Origin: Kriegella aquimaris
GTDB lineage: Bacteria > Bacteroidota > Bacteroidia > Flavobacteriales > Flavobacteriaceae
Length of the DNA: 64,000 nucleotides
Direction: 5' to 3'
Assembly (NCBI RefSeq): GCF_900103215.1
Contig: NZ_FNGV01000016.1
Coordinates: 62,001-126,000 of the forward strand
Part shown: piece by piece, positions 37,988 to 47,500 of the stretch
How positions within the stretch are numbered: the first letter of the stretch is position 1
Layout: each line of letters begins with the position of its first letter
Translations under genes and position numbers: made by a program
Notes under the pieces: model-generated
Told to the model about the DNA's origin: nothing
The model's input: only the letters and a program-made list of their open reading frames with translations
The model's database searches: none

Positions 37988-39442
37988 ATGAAAAGAAGTA
38001 TAGTCTATCTGCTCACTGTGCTTTTTGGAACCCTTATAATACATGCGCAAACCAATATCAATTCTGGCAAAAGCAGCGTCTTTCGCGCAGGTGCTTCCAC
38101 CAGCAATATCACTCCACCACTCGGCACACCCATAATCGGTAATTTTACGGAACCACCGGCAATAAATATCCATGATGAGTTGCATGTGCGCTGTCTGGCG
38201 CTAGATGATGGGACGACGAAATTGGTATTTGTAATCGTGGATAATGTGGGAATTGAGCGGATGGTATTTGATGAAGCCAAACGATTGATAAATGAAAAAA
38301 CAGGGTTACCAAAGGGAAACCTGCTAATGTCTGCGGTTCATACGCATTCTGCCACTAGTGCGGGGGGATTGGGAGAAAAACGAAGAGGATGGAATGTGGA
38401 TGAGCCATTAGACGAATACCAAACCTTCGTAGCCAATAGAATATCAGATGGGGTACAAATTGCGCTCAATCGTCTTGAGCCCGCTCGCATAGGATGGGGA
38501 GCGGGCGAGGTTCCTCTGCACCTATTCAATCGCCGATGGATGATGAAGAAACCTGTAATGAATCCCTTTGGAGGCATCGATCAGGTAAAAATGAATCCCG
38601 GAATTGGGAACCCGGACCTTTTGAACCCGGCGGGTCCCATTGACCCTGAAGTGTCGTTCATTTCCGTTCAGTCTATTGCCGGACATCCCATCGCATTGCT
38701 TGGAAATTATTCCCTCCATTATGTGGGAGGTGTACCAAATGGTGATATATCGGCTGATTATTTCGCGGTTTTTGCTGATCGCATCCAAGAGTTATTGAAG
38801 GCAGACAGGCAAGATCCGCCATTTGTGGGAATACTGACTAATGGCACATCGGGCGATGTAAATAATATCAATTTCGGAGGGAAGTCTGAAAAACATGCGC
38901 CTTATGCCAAGATGCGAATAGTAGCTGATGATCTAGCTCAGGAAGTTATTCGTGTTTATCAAAACATACATTATCATGATTGGGTAAAGTTACAAGCAGC
39001 TGAATCTGAGCTGTCGCTTCAAGTGCGACGTGCTACTCCTGAAATGCTTACCAATATACAGAAAGTGCTTTTGAGACCGGATACGGCAAAGCCATTGTAC
39101 AATAAATTGGAGAAATTTTATGCCAAAAGGGTACTACAGATGCAAAAGGAGTGGCCAGATGATGTGTCTATTATTCTTCAAACTTTCCGCATAGGGGATT
39201 TGGGAGTGGCTGCGATACCCTTTGAAGTCTTTGCTGAAACAGGCCTTGAAATAAAAGAGAAGAGTCCCTTTAAGTCCACTTTTACAATTGAACTGGCCAA
39301 TGGTAGTTATGGGTATTTACCAACCCCTGAGCAGCATAAACTGGGTGGGTATGAAACCTGGCTCACCACCAACAAAGTTCAAATTGATGCATCAGCCAAA
39401 ATTGTAGAAGAACTTATGTCTTTATTTTCCACGTTGAAATAA
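37988..39442 (+). CDS. Neutral ceramidase-fold hydrolase paralog 1, catalytic Ser replaced
   Basis: This protein of 484 residues has a signal peptide ending at IIHAQ (start ATG 37988; a TTG three codons earlier is rejected). The fold is that of the neutral/alkaline non-lysosomal ceramidase N-terminal domain (PF04734). Likely zinc ligands are kept: His in SAVHTHS (~120), His in NYSLHYVGG, Glu in PFEVFAE and Tyr in YGYLPTPEQ. The ceramidase nucleophile motif GDVSPN reads GDVNNI here, so the catalytic Ser is Asn. The C-terminal immunoglobulin-like domain of ceramidases is also missing. It is the first gene of a seven-gene plus-strand run. A non-ceramide substrate, probably a sugar derivative, is inferred. 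Confidence 0.82.
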   Translation: MKRSIVYLLTVLFGTLIIHAQTNINSGKSSVFRAGASTSNITPPLGTPIIGNFTEPPAINIHDELHVRCLALDDGTTKLVFVIVDNVGIERMVFDEAKRLINEKTGLPKGNLLMSAVHTHSATSAGGLGEKRRGWNVDEPLDEYQTFVANRISDGVQIALNRLEPARIGWGAGEVPLHLFNRRWMMKKPVMNPFGGIDQVKMNPGIGNPDLLNPAGPIDPEVSFISVQSIAGHPIALLGNYSLHYVGGVPNGDISADYFAVFADRIQELLKADRQDPPFVGILTNGTSGDVNNINFGGKSEKHAPYAKMRIVADDLAQEVIRVYQNIHYHDWVKLQAAESELSLQVRRATPEMLTNIQKVLLRPDTAKPLYNKLEKFYAKRVLQMQKEWPDDVSIILQTFRIGDLGVAAIPFEVFAETGLEIKEKSPFKSTFTIELANGSYGYLPTPEQHKLGGYETWLTTNKVQIDASAKIVEELMSLFSTLK

Positions 39443-39480
39443 TTGATTTGGATACCATTCACATAATAATTAAATATCAC

Positions 39481-40962
39481 ATGAGTATTAATTTTAGGAT
39501 TCAAATCAATTGGAATCATTATATATTCCTTTGCTGTTCTTCACTGTTATTGTTTCAAAGTTCTGCATTAAACGGCCAAGTTACTTCAGAGGGCGTTTTC
39601 TTGGCAGGAGCGGCCACCAGCAATATTACTCCTAAGATAGGAACCTCGATCAACGGAAATTTCCGTGACGTTAAGGTTCAGAATATTCACGATGAAACTC
39701 ATGCACGCAGTATTGTACTTGATGACGGTAATACCTGTCTCGCTTTCGTGGTTATGGATCTATGTATGGTTACCAGAGAAATACTTGACAAGGCCAAGGC
39801 CCGTGCTCATGAAGAAACAGGTATTCCTGTAGAAAACATGCTCATGTCGGCTATTCACACCCATTCCGGCGGAACTGCCGTTTCTGTTTTTCAGAGTGAT
39901 CCAGATCCCGCGTATGTCGACCTACTAAGCGAACGTGCGGCAGATGCGTTGATCAGTGCTTATCGAAACCGCAGACCTGCACGTATTGGCTGGGGAGTTG
40001 GCCATGAACCTAGCCAAGTCTTTAACAGGAGATGGAGAATGAAGCCCGGCACACTGATGCCAAACCCTTTTGGAGGACAAGACCAGATAAAGATGAACCC
40101 TGGTGTTGAAAATCCTGATTTGGTTGAGCCTGCCGGGCCCGTCGATACCGAAGTTCCAGTTATTTCTGTTCAGGCGCTTGATGGAACTCCAATAGCATTG
40201 TTGGCCAATTATTCATTACACTATGTAGGTGGAACTGTTTCCGGAGATGTGTCTGCTGATTATTTTGGAATGTTTTCTGCCCGGATCGGTGAATTACTTG
40301 GTGTGAACGACAATAATAAAACGCCCCCTTTTGTAGGAATAATGACCAATGGAACGAGTGGGGATATAAATAACATTCATTGGGCAGGAAAGAAAAGTAC
40401 TCCTCAGCCACCATATGAACAAATGCGAAAGGTCGCGAATATACTTGCAGATGAAGTTCATAAAACAATACTGGACATTGATTACAAAGACTATGTTTCT
40501 TTAGCTTCCCTTCAGAAAGAAATATCCCTTGGTGTTCGGCGCCCTGACAATCAAGAGGTAAAGCGCGCTCAGGAAATAGTTTCCAATGCAAAAGAGCCGG
40601 TTATGATGACTGCCGAGGAAGTATATGCACGGGAGACGTTGTTTATGAAAGATTATCCAGAACGGGTATCGGTAATCCTGCAAGCATTTCGAATAGGTGA
40701 TTTGGCCATTACCGCCATTCCGGCAGAAGTTTTTGCAGAGATCGGATTAGAAATCAAAGCAAAAAGTCCTTTCAAACCAACCTTCACTATTGAGTTAGCT
40801 AATGGCTATAATGGTTATTTGCCAACCCCCGCACAGCACAAGCTTGGGGGATACGAAACATGGAGGGCCCGTTCAAGTTATCTGGAAGTGGAAGCTTCTC
40901 CTAAAATTACCAATATACTTTTTGAGTTATTAAACAAACTCCACAGTTTACAGCCCAACTAA
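39481..40962 (+). CDS. Neutral ceramidase-fold hydrolase paralog 2, catalytic Ser replaced
   Basis: This protein of 493 residues has a signal segment from ATG 39481 (FLCCSSLLLFQSSALNGQ). It is clearly a duplicate of the preceding gene, with the same order of blocks: FLAGAATSNITPKIGT, SAIHTHSGG, FNRRWRMKPG, NYSLHYVGGTVSGDVSADYF, PAEVFAEIGLEIK and NGYLPTPAQHKLGGYETW. The position of the ceramidase serine again carries Asn (GDINNI). Metal ligands are kept. It starts 39 bases after paralog 1 and lies 75 bases before the first large cytochrome protein. The two copies may act as a heterodimer or on related substrates (inference). Confidence 0.82.
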   Translation: MSINFRIQINWNHYIFLCCSSLLLFQSSALNGQVTSEGVFLAGAATSNITPKIGTSINGNFRDVKVQNIHDETHARSIVLDDGNTCLAFVVMDLCMVTREILDKAKARAHEETGIPVENMLMSAIHTHSGGTAVSVFQSDPDPAYVDLLSERAADALISAYRNRRPARIGWGVGHEPSQVFNRRWRMKPGTLMPNPFGGQDQIKMNPGVENPDLVEPAGPVDTEVPVISVQALDGTPIALLANYSLHYVGGTVSGDVSADYFGMFSARIGELLGVNDNNKTPPFVGIMTNGTSGDINNIHWAGKKSTPQPPYEQMRKVANILADEVHKTILDIDYKDYVSLASLQKEISLGVRRPDNQEVKRAQEIVSNAKEPVMMTAEEVYARETLFMKDYPERVSVILQAFRIGDLAITAIPAEVFAEIGLEIKAKSPFKPTFTIELANGYNGYLPTPAQHKLGGYETWRARSSYLEVEASPKITNILFELLNKLHSLQPN

Positions 40963-41036
40963 CGCAAATCATAAAGACGTAATAGGATGAATATAATAAT
41001 GAGTCCAATTTTATTCAAAATCAAAGTGAGGTAAAA

Positions 41037-44000
41037 ATGAATTTTATTAGGAGCCATTCTTTCTCATTTCTTTTCGTATTCCTTTCTTTGATGATCACTT
41101 CATCCTGCAAGCAAAAGAATCAACTTCCACCTTTTTCGCCGAAGGATGCAATTTCTACTTTTCAATTACCTGAAGGTTACCGAATAGAATTAGTAGCATC
41201 GGAACCATTAATAAATGATCCCGTTGAAGTAGCCTTCGATGAAGATGGAAAAATGTATGTTGTGCAAATGGATGACTATCCCTCGGAAGACATGAAAGAC
41301 TATCCTGAGAACGCAGACCCAAAGAGTAAGATAATGTTATTGGAAGATAAGGACGGGGATGGATTTTATGAAACGGGAACTGTTTTTGCTAGCGGTTTAG
41401 AATATGCCAATGGGGTGATGCCATGGAAAGATGGGGTTTTGGTTACTTCGGCCCCTGACATATTTTTTTTAAAAGACACGGATGGCGATGGAAAAGCCGA
41501 TGTTAAAAAGGTAATGCTTTCAGGTTTTGCGGTCACTAACCCTCAACTACGCATGGGAAGCTTGCGGTATGGCTTGGATAACTGGATTTATGGTGCTTAT
41601 TCTCGGGCAGGAGGCGGAAAATGGCGTGAAGAGTTTAAAGGGAAAGGAAGTCCGTTAAATTTTCCCGAAAAGCCACATCTTGATTTACCACAAATGTTTC
41701 CAGGCACCAATTTCCGGTTTCAGCCCGATGAATATAAGTTAGAGCCTTCCGGGGGAATGTCGCAGTTCGGTTTGTCTTTTGATGCTTCGTGGAATCAATT
41801 TACAGTATGGAACAATGTTCATATTAGACATGTGGCTATCAATGACAACTATTTAGTAAACAATCCATTTTTGAGTGTAAATAGCACGATGGCCAAGATA
41901 TCTGACCATGGAAATGCTTCTTCTGTACAGGCCATTACCAAAAACATGTTGAACCTTCACGAATCTGAAATGGGGCATTTTACTTCTGCCTGTGGTATTT
42001 GCAAATACACGGGTAATCTTTTTAAAGGAAAATATGCTAAGGCATCTTTTGTTTGCGAGCCGGTTTCAAATTTGGTGCACGCCGATATTCTAACACCAAG
42101 TGGGGCCACTTTCAAGGCTGAAAGAGCAGAAGAAGAAAAAGAGTTTCTTGCGTCCACCGATAGTTGGTTTCGCCCTGTTAATTTAACCGTTGGGCCTGAT
42201 GGCGCTCTGTATGTGGTAGATTTTTATCGCAAGTTAGTGGAGCACCCAGATTGGCTGGCGATGGCCGATTCTACGGGATTCTATACCCATGCGGGAGCGA
42301 TAAAGGAATCCGACTTTTTAGAAGGGAATGACCGGGGCAGAATTTATAGGATTGTACCCAAAGACTTTAAAGCTGAAAATAATAAAAAGCCGGAATTGAG
42401 TAAAATGGGTAGTAAAGGCCTGGTTGCGAGTTTGAATAATCCAAATATGTGGTGGCGAATGAATGCCCAAAGATTGCTTGTAAACCGTAAAGATGCAGCA
42501 GACCTATCATTGATAAAAGATATATTGTCCGAAGATATAAGTCCCGAAGGCACTATAAATTCTTTATGGACACTGGAAGGATTAGGCGCTTTATCAGATA
42601 CTTTATTAAAAAAGGCCTTCCAGCATGCCAGCCCCCTCGTAAGAAGACAGGCAGTTTTACTCTCAGAAAACAGGTTGGGCGACAAGAATATTTTTGATAG
42701 TGTTCTCAGCGCCTCTTCTGACTCAGATCCATTAGTTCAATTCCAGGTAGCATTAACATTAAGTAATATAGCAAAACCAAATTCAGCTATTTTTCAGGCT
42801 CAGAACCGCATTATTTCCACACATATCAATGATGAATGGTTCCAAACTGCTGTTTTGTTAGGTGCTTCTGAGAATACCATTCAATGGTACGAAGCTTTTA
42901 AAAACTTTGAGGTTAAAGTTGATTCGCAAAAAGTCGATAAGCAGGAGTTTTTAAGAAAGATATCATCCATTATTGGAGTTAAATACAATGCAAATGAAAT
43001 GTCTTCGCTTGTAAAAATAATATCCGCGGTAAAAGACACGGGCATAGTTGTTTCAAGTTTGCACGGGATGATAGCTGGAATGAAAAGAAATACCAATAAA
43101 GTCAAATTAACCCCCGATGGGCAGCATGAATTAATTTCAATAATTTCGGATAAGTCGCCAAAAGTCAGAGAAGCAGCGATTGAACTGGCTTCCAGAATAC
43201 AATTGAAACCTTCGGATGAATTGACCAGTATTTTCAATACCGCAAAATCTATAGTACTTGACGGGAGCCAGCCATTGGAAAACCGCATCTTGGCCATTAA
43301 ATTAATAGGATTGGATACTAGGGGCGATTCTTTTACTTTATTAGAAAAAATGCTTGGGCCCAATGAACATTCAGATATTGAGCTTGCAGCAGTAAATGTT
43401 CTCTTAAGAAATCAACAAGACACGGCCACCAATCTATTGCTCAATAAATGGAATCTGCTTAACCCTAAAATTCATGACGCAGTAGAGACTGGCTTTTTGG
43501 CACGGTCCGCTAGGTTGAAATCTTTGATGACAGCTATAGAAAGTGGTAAAATAAAACCATCTTGGATAAGTAGAAATGCCCAAAATCGCTTATTAAAAAA
43601 TTCGGATTCTACCATCAGAAAAATAGCAAAAAGCATGTTTAAAGACCTTGCTGGGGGAGACCGCGAAAAATTGATTATGGATTACAATGTGTCTTCTACC
43701 GTTACGGGTGATCCGGTTAAAGGAAAGACTGTCTTTAGAAATGCATGCGCTGTCTGTCATAAACTAGACGAAGTGGGAGTTGATTTTGCCCCTGACCTTC
43801 ATGCACTAAGCAACCAGACGAAGATCAATCTTTTGACAATGATCTTAGACCCCAATAGTACTATCGCAGCAGGCTATGAAGGCTACACTATCGAAACCAC
43901 GGATGGCGGAACATTTACCGGCATAATAGAAAACGAGAACGATTCAAGCCTCATCCTGAAAAGTGCGGGGGGCGCTGTGCAGACAATTTTAAAAGGCAAT

Positions 44001-44111
44001 ATAAAATCAATGGCGCCCATGTCGGTTTCCTTAATGCCCGAAGGATTGGAAACTTCCGTCAGTAAAGATGATATGGGCGATTTGCTTGAATATTTGAAGA
44101 CAATAAAGTAG
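41037..44111 (+). CDS. PVC-type propeller-HEAT-cytochrome c lipoprotein 1
   Basis: This lipoprotein of 1024 residues has Cys25 in ITSSC. Residues ~40-430 form a membrane-bound-dehydrogenase/sorbosone-dehydrogenase propeller (LPEGYRIELVASEPLI, LLEDKDGDGFYE, VTVGPDGALYVVDFYRK-like blocks). Residues ~450-860 are HEAT-like helical repeats. Residues ~890-1020 are a c-type cytochrome with haem motif CAVCH and an axial Met in SLMPEGLE. This domain order defines the so-called PVC-type haem-binding CxxCH proteins. It likely oxidises a sugar outside the cytoplasmic membrane and passes electrons to its own haem. It is followed 96 bases later by a protein of the same layout. Confidence 0.9.
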   Translation: MNFIRSHSFSFLFVFLSLMITSSCKQKNQLPPFSPKDAISTFQLPEGYRIELVASEPLINDPVEVAFDEDGKMYVVQMDDYPSEDMKDYPENADPKSKIMLLEDKDGDGFYETGTVFASGLEYANGVMPWKDGVLVTSAPDIFFLKDTDGDGKADVKKVMLSGFAVTNPQLRMGSLRYGLDNWIYGAYSRAGGGKWREEFKGKGSPLNFPEKPHLDLPQMFPGTNFRFQPDEYKLEPSGGMSQFGLSFDASWNQFTVWNNVHIRHVAINDNYLVNNPFLSVNSTMAKISDHGNASSVQAITKNMLNLHESEMGHFTSACGICKYTGNLFKGKYAKASFVCEPVSNLVHADILTPSGATFKAERAEEEKEFLASTDSWFRPVNLTVGPDGALYVVDFYRKLVEHPDWLAMADSTGFYTHAGAIKESDFLEGNDRGRIYRIVPKDFKAENNKKPELSKMGSKGLVASLNNPNMWWRMNAQRLLVNRKDAADLSLIKDILSEDISPEGTINSLWTLEGLGALSDTLLKKAFQHASPLVRRQAVLLSENRLGDKNIFDSVLSASSDSDPLVQFQVALTLSNIAKPNSAIFQAQNRIISTHINDEWFQTAVLLGASENTIQWYEAFKNFEVKVDSQKVDKQEFLRKISSIIGVKYNANEMSSLVKIISAVKDTGIVVSSLHGMIAGMKRNTNKVKLTPDGQHELISIISDKSPKVREAAIELASRIQLKPSDELTSIFNTAKSIVLDGSQPLENRILAIKLIGLDTRGDSFTLLEKMLGPNEHSDIELAAVNVLLRNQQDTATNLLLNKWNLLNPKIHDAVETGFLARSARLKSLMTAIESGKIKPSWISRNAQNRLLKNSDSTIRKIAKSMFKDLAGGDREKLIMDYNVSSTVTGDPVKGKTVFRNACAVCHKLDEVGVDFAPDLHALSNQTKINLLTMILDPNSTIAAGYEGYTIETTDGGTFTGIIENENDSSLILKSAGGAVQTILKGNIKSMAPMSVSLMPEGLETSVSKDDMGDLLEYLKTIK

Positions 44112-44207
44112 TAGATGTATTTCGGTGAATAAGTTCGATTATTAATAAAAATCAGGAAGAAAAGTTCTGGTTTTGAATAAGATTATAAGCATTTGGAAGC
44201 TGGTCAG

Positions 44208-47200
44208 ATGATTTTTTACGTGAAATTTAAGAAGAAAAATAAAAGCTTTTACCCTGTGAAATCTCTATTAAAAAAGCAACATTTTAAATCTGTCCTTTCT
44301 TTATCGTGCATTTTGTTATTGTTTACTGCCTGCCATACAAAAGAAAAATTGGGTAATGAATTGAACGGTATAAAGGTACCAGTGGGGTTCACTATTGAAA
44401 AAGTAGTCGATTCAAATTTGATCGACTATCCCATGTTTGCTTCATTTGATAACCACGGACGGCTCTTCTTGTGTGAATCTACAGGTGAAACATTTTCTAC
44501 AGAAGAACATTTAAAGAAGCCGCCCTACCATATTCGACTTTTACAGGATCTTGATGAGGATGGAAAATTTGAAAAGAGTACCATTTTTGCTGACTCCCTC
44601 ACGTACCCAAAAGGGGCTGTTTTTTACCAGGGCAGTCTTTATGTTGCCTCTGCACCTGATCTTTTAAAACTAACCGATACTGATGGCGATGGTGTTGCCG
44701 ATAAAAGGGAAGTGCTTCTCACAGGATGGGTATTAAACCATAATGCGGCAACATTCGGCGGGCCTTTCATAGGACCTGATGGATGGTTGTATCTTACGGA
44801 TGCGCGTCGTGGATTTGATATCACAACCAAAGAAGGCAAAGAGCTCAAGGGCAAGGGAACCCACATCTGGCGCTGCAAACCTGACGGAACCGAGCTTGAA
44901 ACAGTAAGCGGCGGCGGCTTTGATAATGCCGTTGAATTGATATTTATGCCCAGCGGAGAAACTCTTGGTACGATGACCTATTTCACAGAACCTATGAATG
45001 GTTTCCGTGATGCACTGATGCACTGGGTATACGGCGGTGTTTATCCAAAGCCCTATCAAACGATTGAAGATGACAGCTTAAAACTAACAGGTGATCTCAT
45101 GCCCGTAATGACCAAGTTGCCTCGTATTGCACATTCAGGATTAATGAGGTATGAGGGTGCAGCTTTTGGTTCTGATTTTAAAGGAAATCTCTTTAGCGCT
45201 CAATTTAATACAGGCCGTATCATGAGACACTTGATTACACCAATAGGCGCTACTTATCAAACAAAAGAAGCGCCTTTTATGACTTCTTCTCATCCGGATG
45301 TACATCCTACCGATGTTTTGGAAGATGGTGATGGCAGCCTTTTAGTAGTAGATACCGGGGGATGGTTTATTGCAGGGTGTCCACTTTCCGTAGTAGCTAA
45401 GAAAGATGTAAAAGCTGCCATCTATCGCATTAGAAAAACGGGTGCCAAAGAAGTTAAGGACCCCTGGGGCAGGAAATTGAATTTAATTAAGATGCCAAAA
45501 CAGAAATTGGTTCGACTTGTAATGGATTCGCGTCCCTCGGTGCGAAGACAGGCAATTGAACAATTGGTAATTGAGGGAGCGCCTGTCATTGGCGAAATCA
45601 AAAAAACACTTCTTTCATCTCAGAACGAAGAGCTACGTTTAGCAGCAGTATTTATACTTTACAGGATTAACGGTGCGGCCGCAATGGGTATGTTACGGGA
45701 AACATTGGATGATAAAAGCGCCATGGTACGAACAGCCACAGCTCGGGTATTAGGACTTGCAAAAGATCAGCAATCAGTTACCAAATTAACGGACATGGTG
45801 CAGAACGACAAAGCACCCGTGCGACGTCAGGCTGCTACTGCTTTGGGTCAAATAGGGAACAAGCAAGCTATTGATGCGCTCTTAAAGGCATCTTCCAACC
45901 CGAAAGACCGTTTTGTTGAGCATGCCATTATCTATTCGCTGATTACACTTAAATCGCCGGAACCGTCAGTTCAGGCTTTAGCCGATAGCTCTGCGACAAT
46001 CCGCAAAGCTGCGCTAATAGCACTCGATCAAATGGAGGGATCACCATTGAAAAAAAATCAATTAGCACCTTTCCTTAAAAGTAAAAACAAGCAATTACAA
46101 CAAACGGGAATATGGGTAGCGATGCACCATATTGATTGGTCAGATATCGTTGTTGACTTTCTTAAAGGGAATCTAAATCTTAAAGAACTTACAAAAGAAG
46201 ACGAAGTTGTTCTAAGTAACCTTATGATAAAGTTTAGTTCTAATGTTCAAATCCAAAATTACATCACCGATCAATTGGGCAATAAAAATTTAACCTTATC
46301 AAAAAGATTATTATTGATCGATGTCATCAATCATTCAGACATCAAGAAGTTACCTAATTCTTGGATTAAGCAACTTGGAAATTTGCTTCGTAGTAATGAT
46401 TATGAAATCAGGCCGGCCCTTTTGAATTTAATTAAATCTCGCCGTGTATCAGTATTAAATAACGAGTTAAATCAAATCGTAAAAGATCCACAAATACCAA
46501 CTGACTTCAGGCTTAAAGCGCTTAGTGCACGATTAATGTCAATCGCTAATTTGTCAAAAACTGAATTTGGGATGGTCCTAAATTATTTAGGCCGTGACCA
46601 TGAAACGCCTATCCGTCAGGCGGCGGCACGTCTTTTGACACAGGCAAAACTTAGTGAACCCCAATTGGTCACCCTTGCGAAAGAAGAGGTTGCCACGGCA
46701 GAAGTCTTCCTTCTACCCGACCTTGTAAATGCCTATAAAGGCAGTAATAGCGAAACAGCAGGAAACGCGCTGATAACCGCATTGAAAACTTCGAAAGACC
46801 GATTAGAAAATCTTTCTGTCCCTGATATGGAGAATCTCTTTAAAACGTATCCGGAATCTGTTCAGACAGCTTCAATATCATTAATCCATACTTTGAAAGA
46901 GCAGCAAGCCTCACGATTTGAAGAGTTGGAAAAATTACAGTCACAACTTAAAAGAGGAGATGTGGCAGTTGGAAGAACAATTTTCTTTGGCAAAGGTACT
47001 TGTCTGGTTTGTCATGCTTTGGGTGGCAAGGGCGGGGATTTTGGTCCAGATCTCTCCAACATTGGGGAAATTCGCTCGCGTCATGATATTATTGAAGCAA
47101 TCATGTATCCGAGTGCAAGTTTTGCAAGGGAACATGAGACCTCCAAAATAATAACGAAGAACACTTCCTATCTCGGTATTATTACGGAGCAGTTACCCGA

Positions 47201-47396
47201 CGTTATTATTATAGCAACAGGACCTGGATCTAAAGTACGGGTTCCAAGAAATGAAATAGTATCCATAGAACCGGAGCGTGTATCATTGATGCCTCCCGGA
47301 CTCTTTAAATCATTAAGTATCCAAGAAATATCAGATTTGATGGCCTATCTTGAATCACTACCTTCCGGACTAGGTCAAATAAAAAGCCATGAATAA
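44208..47396 (+). CDS. PVC-type propeller-HEAT-cytochrome c lipoprotein 2
   Basis: This protein has 1062 residues from ATG 44208; a TTG at 44193 is less likely, and a GTG at 44258 would also keep the signal. The lipoprotein signal ends at LFTAC. The propeller domain (~60-430) contains VPVGFTIEKVVDSN, LLQDLDEDGKFE and LKLTDTDGDGVAD. Armadillo/HEAT repeats follow, including PVRRQAATALGQIG and MVRTATARVLGLA. The C-terminal cytochrome c has CLVCH and Met in SLMPPGL. The layout matches protein 1, but sequence differs widely, so the pair is old. Both probably work in the same electron-transfer process. The HEAT section may bind partner proteins. Confidence 0.9.
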   Translation: MIFYVKFKKKNKSFYPVKSLLKKQHFKSVLSLSCILLLFTACHTKEKLGNELNGIKVPVGFTIEKVVDSNLIDYPMFASFDNHGRLFLCESTGETFSTEEHLKKPPYHIRLLQDLDEDGKFEKSTIFADSLTYPKGAVFYQGSLYVASAPDLLKLTDTDGDGVADKREVLLTGWVLNHNAATFGGPFIGPDGWLYLTDARRGFDITTKEGKELKGKGTHIWRCKPDGTELETVSGGGFDNAVELIFMPSGETLGTMTYFTEPMNGFRDALMHWVYGGVYPKPYQTIEDDSLKLTGDLMPVMTKLPRIAHSGLMRYEGAAFGSDFKGNLFSAQFNTGRIMRHLITPIGATYQTKEAPFMTSSHPDVHPTDVLEDGDGSLLVVDTGGWFIAGCPLSVVAKKDVKAAIYRIRKTGAKEVKDPWGRKLNLIKMPKQKLVRLVMDSRPSVRRQAIEQLVIEGAPVIGEIKKTLLSSQNEELRLAAVFILYRINGAAAMGMLRETLDDKSAMVRTATARVLGLAKDQQSVTKLTDMVQNDKAPVRRQAATALGQIGNKQAIDALLKASSNPKDRFVEHAIIYSLITLKSPEPSVQALADSSATIRKAALIALDQMEGSPLKKNQLAPFLKSKNKQLQQTGIWVAMHHIDWSDIVVDFLKGNLNLKELTKEDEVVLSNLMIKFSSNVQIQNYITDQLGNKNLTLSKRLLLIDVINHSDIKKLPNSWIKQLGNLLRSNDYEIRPALLNLIKSRRVSVLNNELNQIVKDPQIPTDFRLKALSARLMSIANLSKTEFGMVLNYLGRDHETPIRQAAARLLTQAKLSEPQLVTLAKEEVATAEVFLLPDLVNAYKGSNSETAGNALITALKTSKDRLENLSVPDMENLFKTYPESVQTASISLIHTLKEQQASRFEELEKLQSQLKRGDVAVGRTIFFGKGTCLVCHALGGKGGDFGPDLSNIGEIRSRHDIIEAIMYPSASFAREHETSKIITKNTSYLGIITEQLPDVIIIATGPGSKVRVPRNEIVSIEPERVSLMPPGLFKSLSIQEISDLMAYLESLPSGLGQIKSHE

Positions 47397-47500
47397 AAGA
47401 GATTGACTCATTGCTAGCAGTTCTTATATTTTCGGGTTCTGTTTATGAGTTTGCTATTGATTGTTTAATATTTAGTTTTAACAATAAAAAAGATTTGAAA

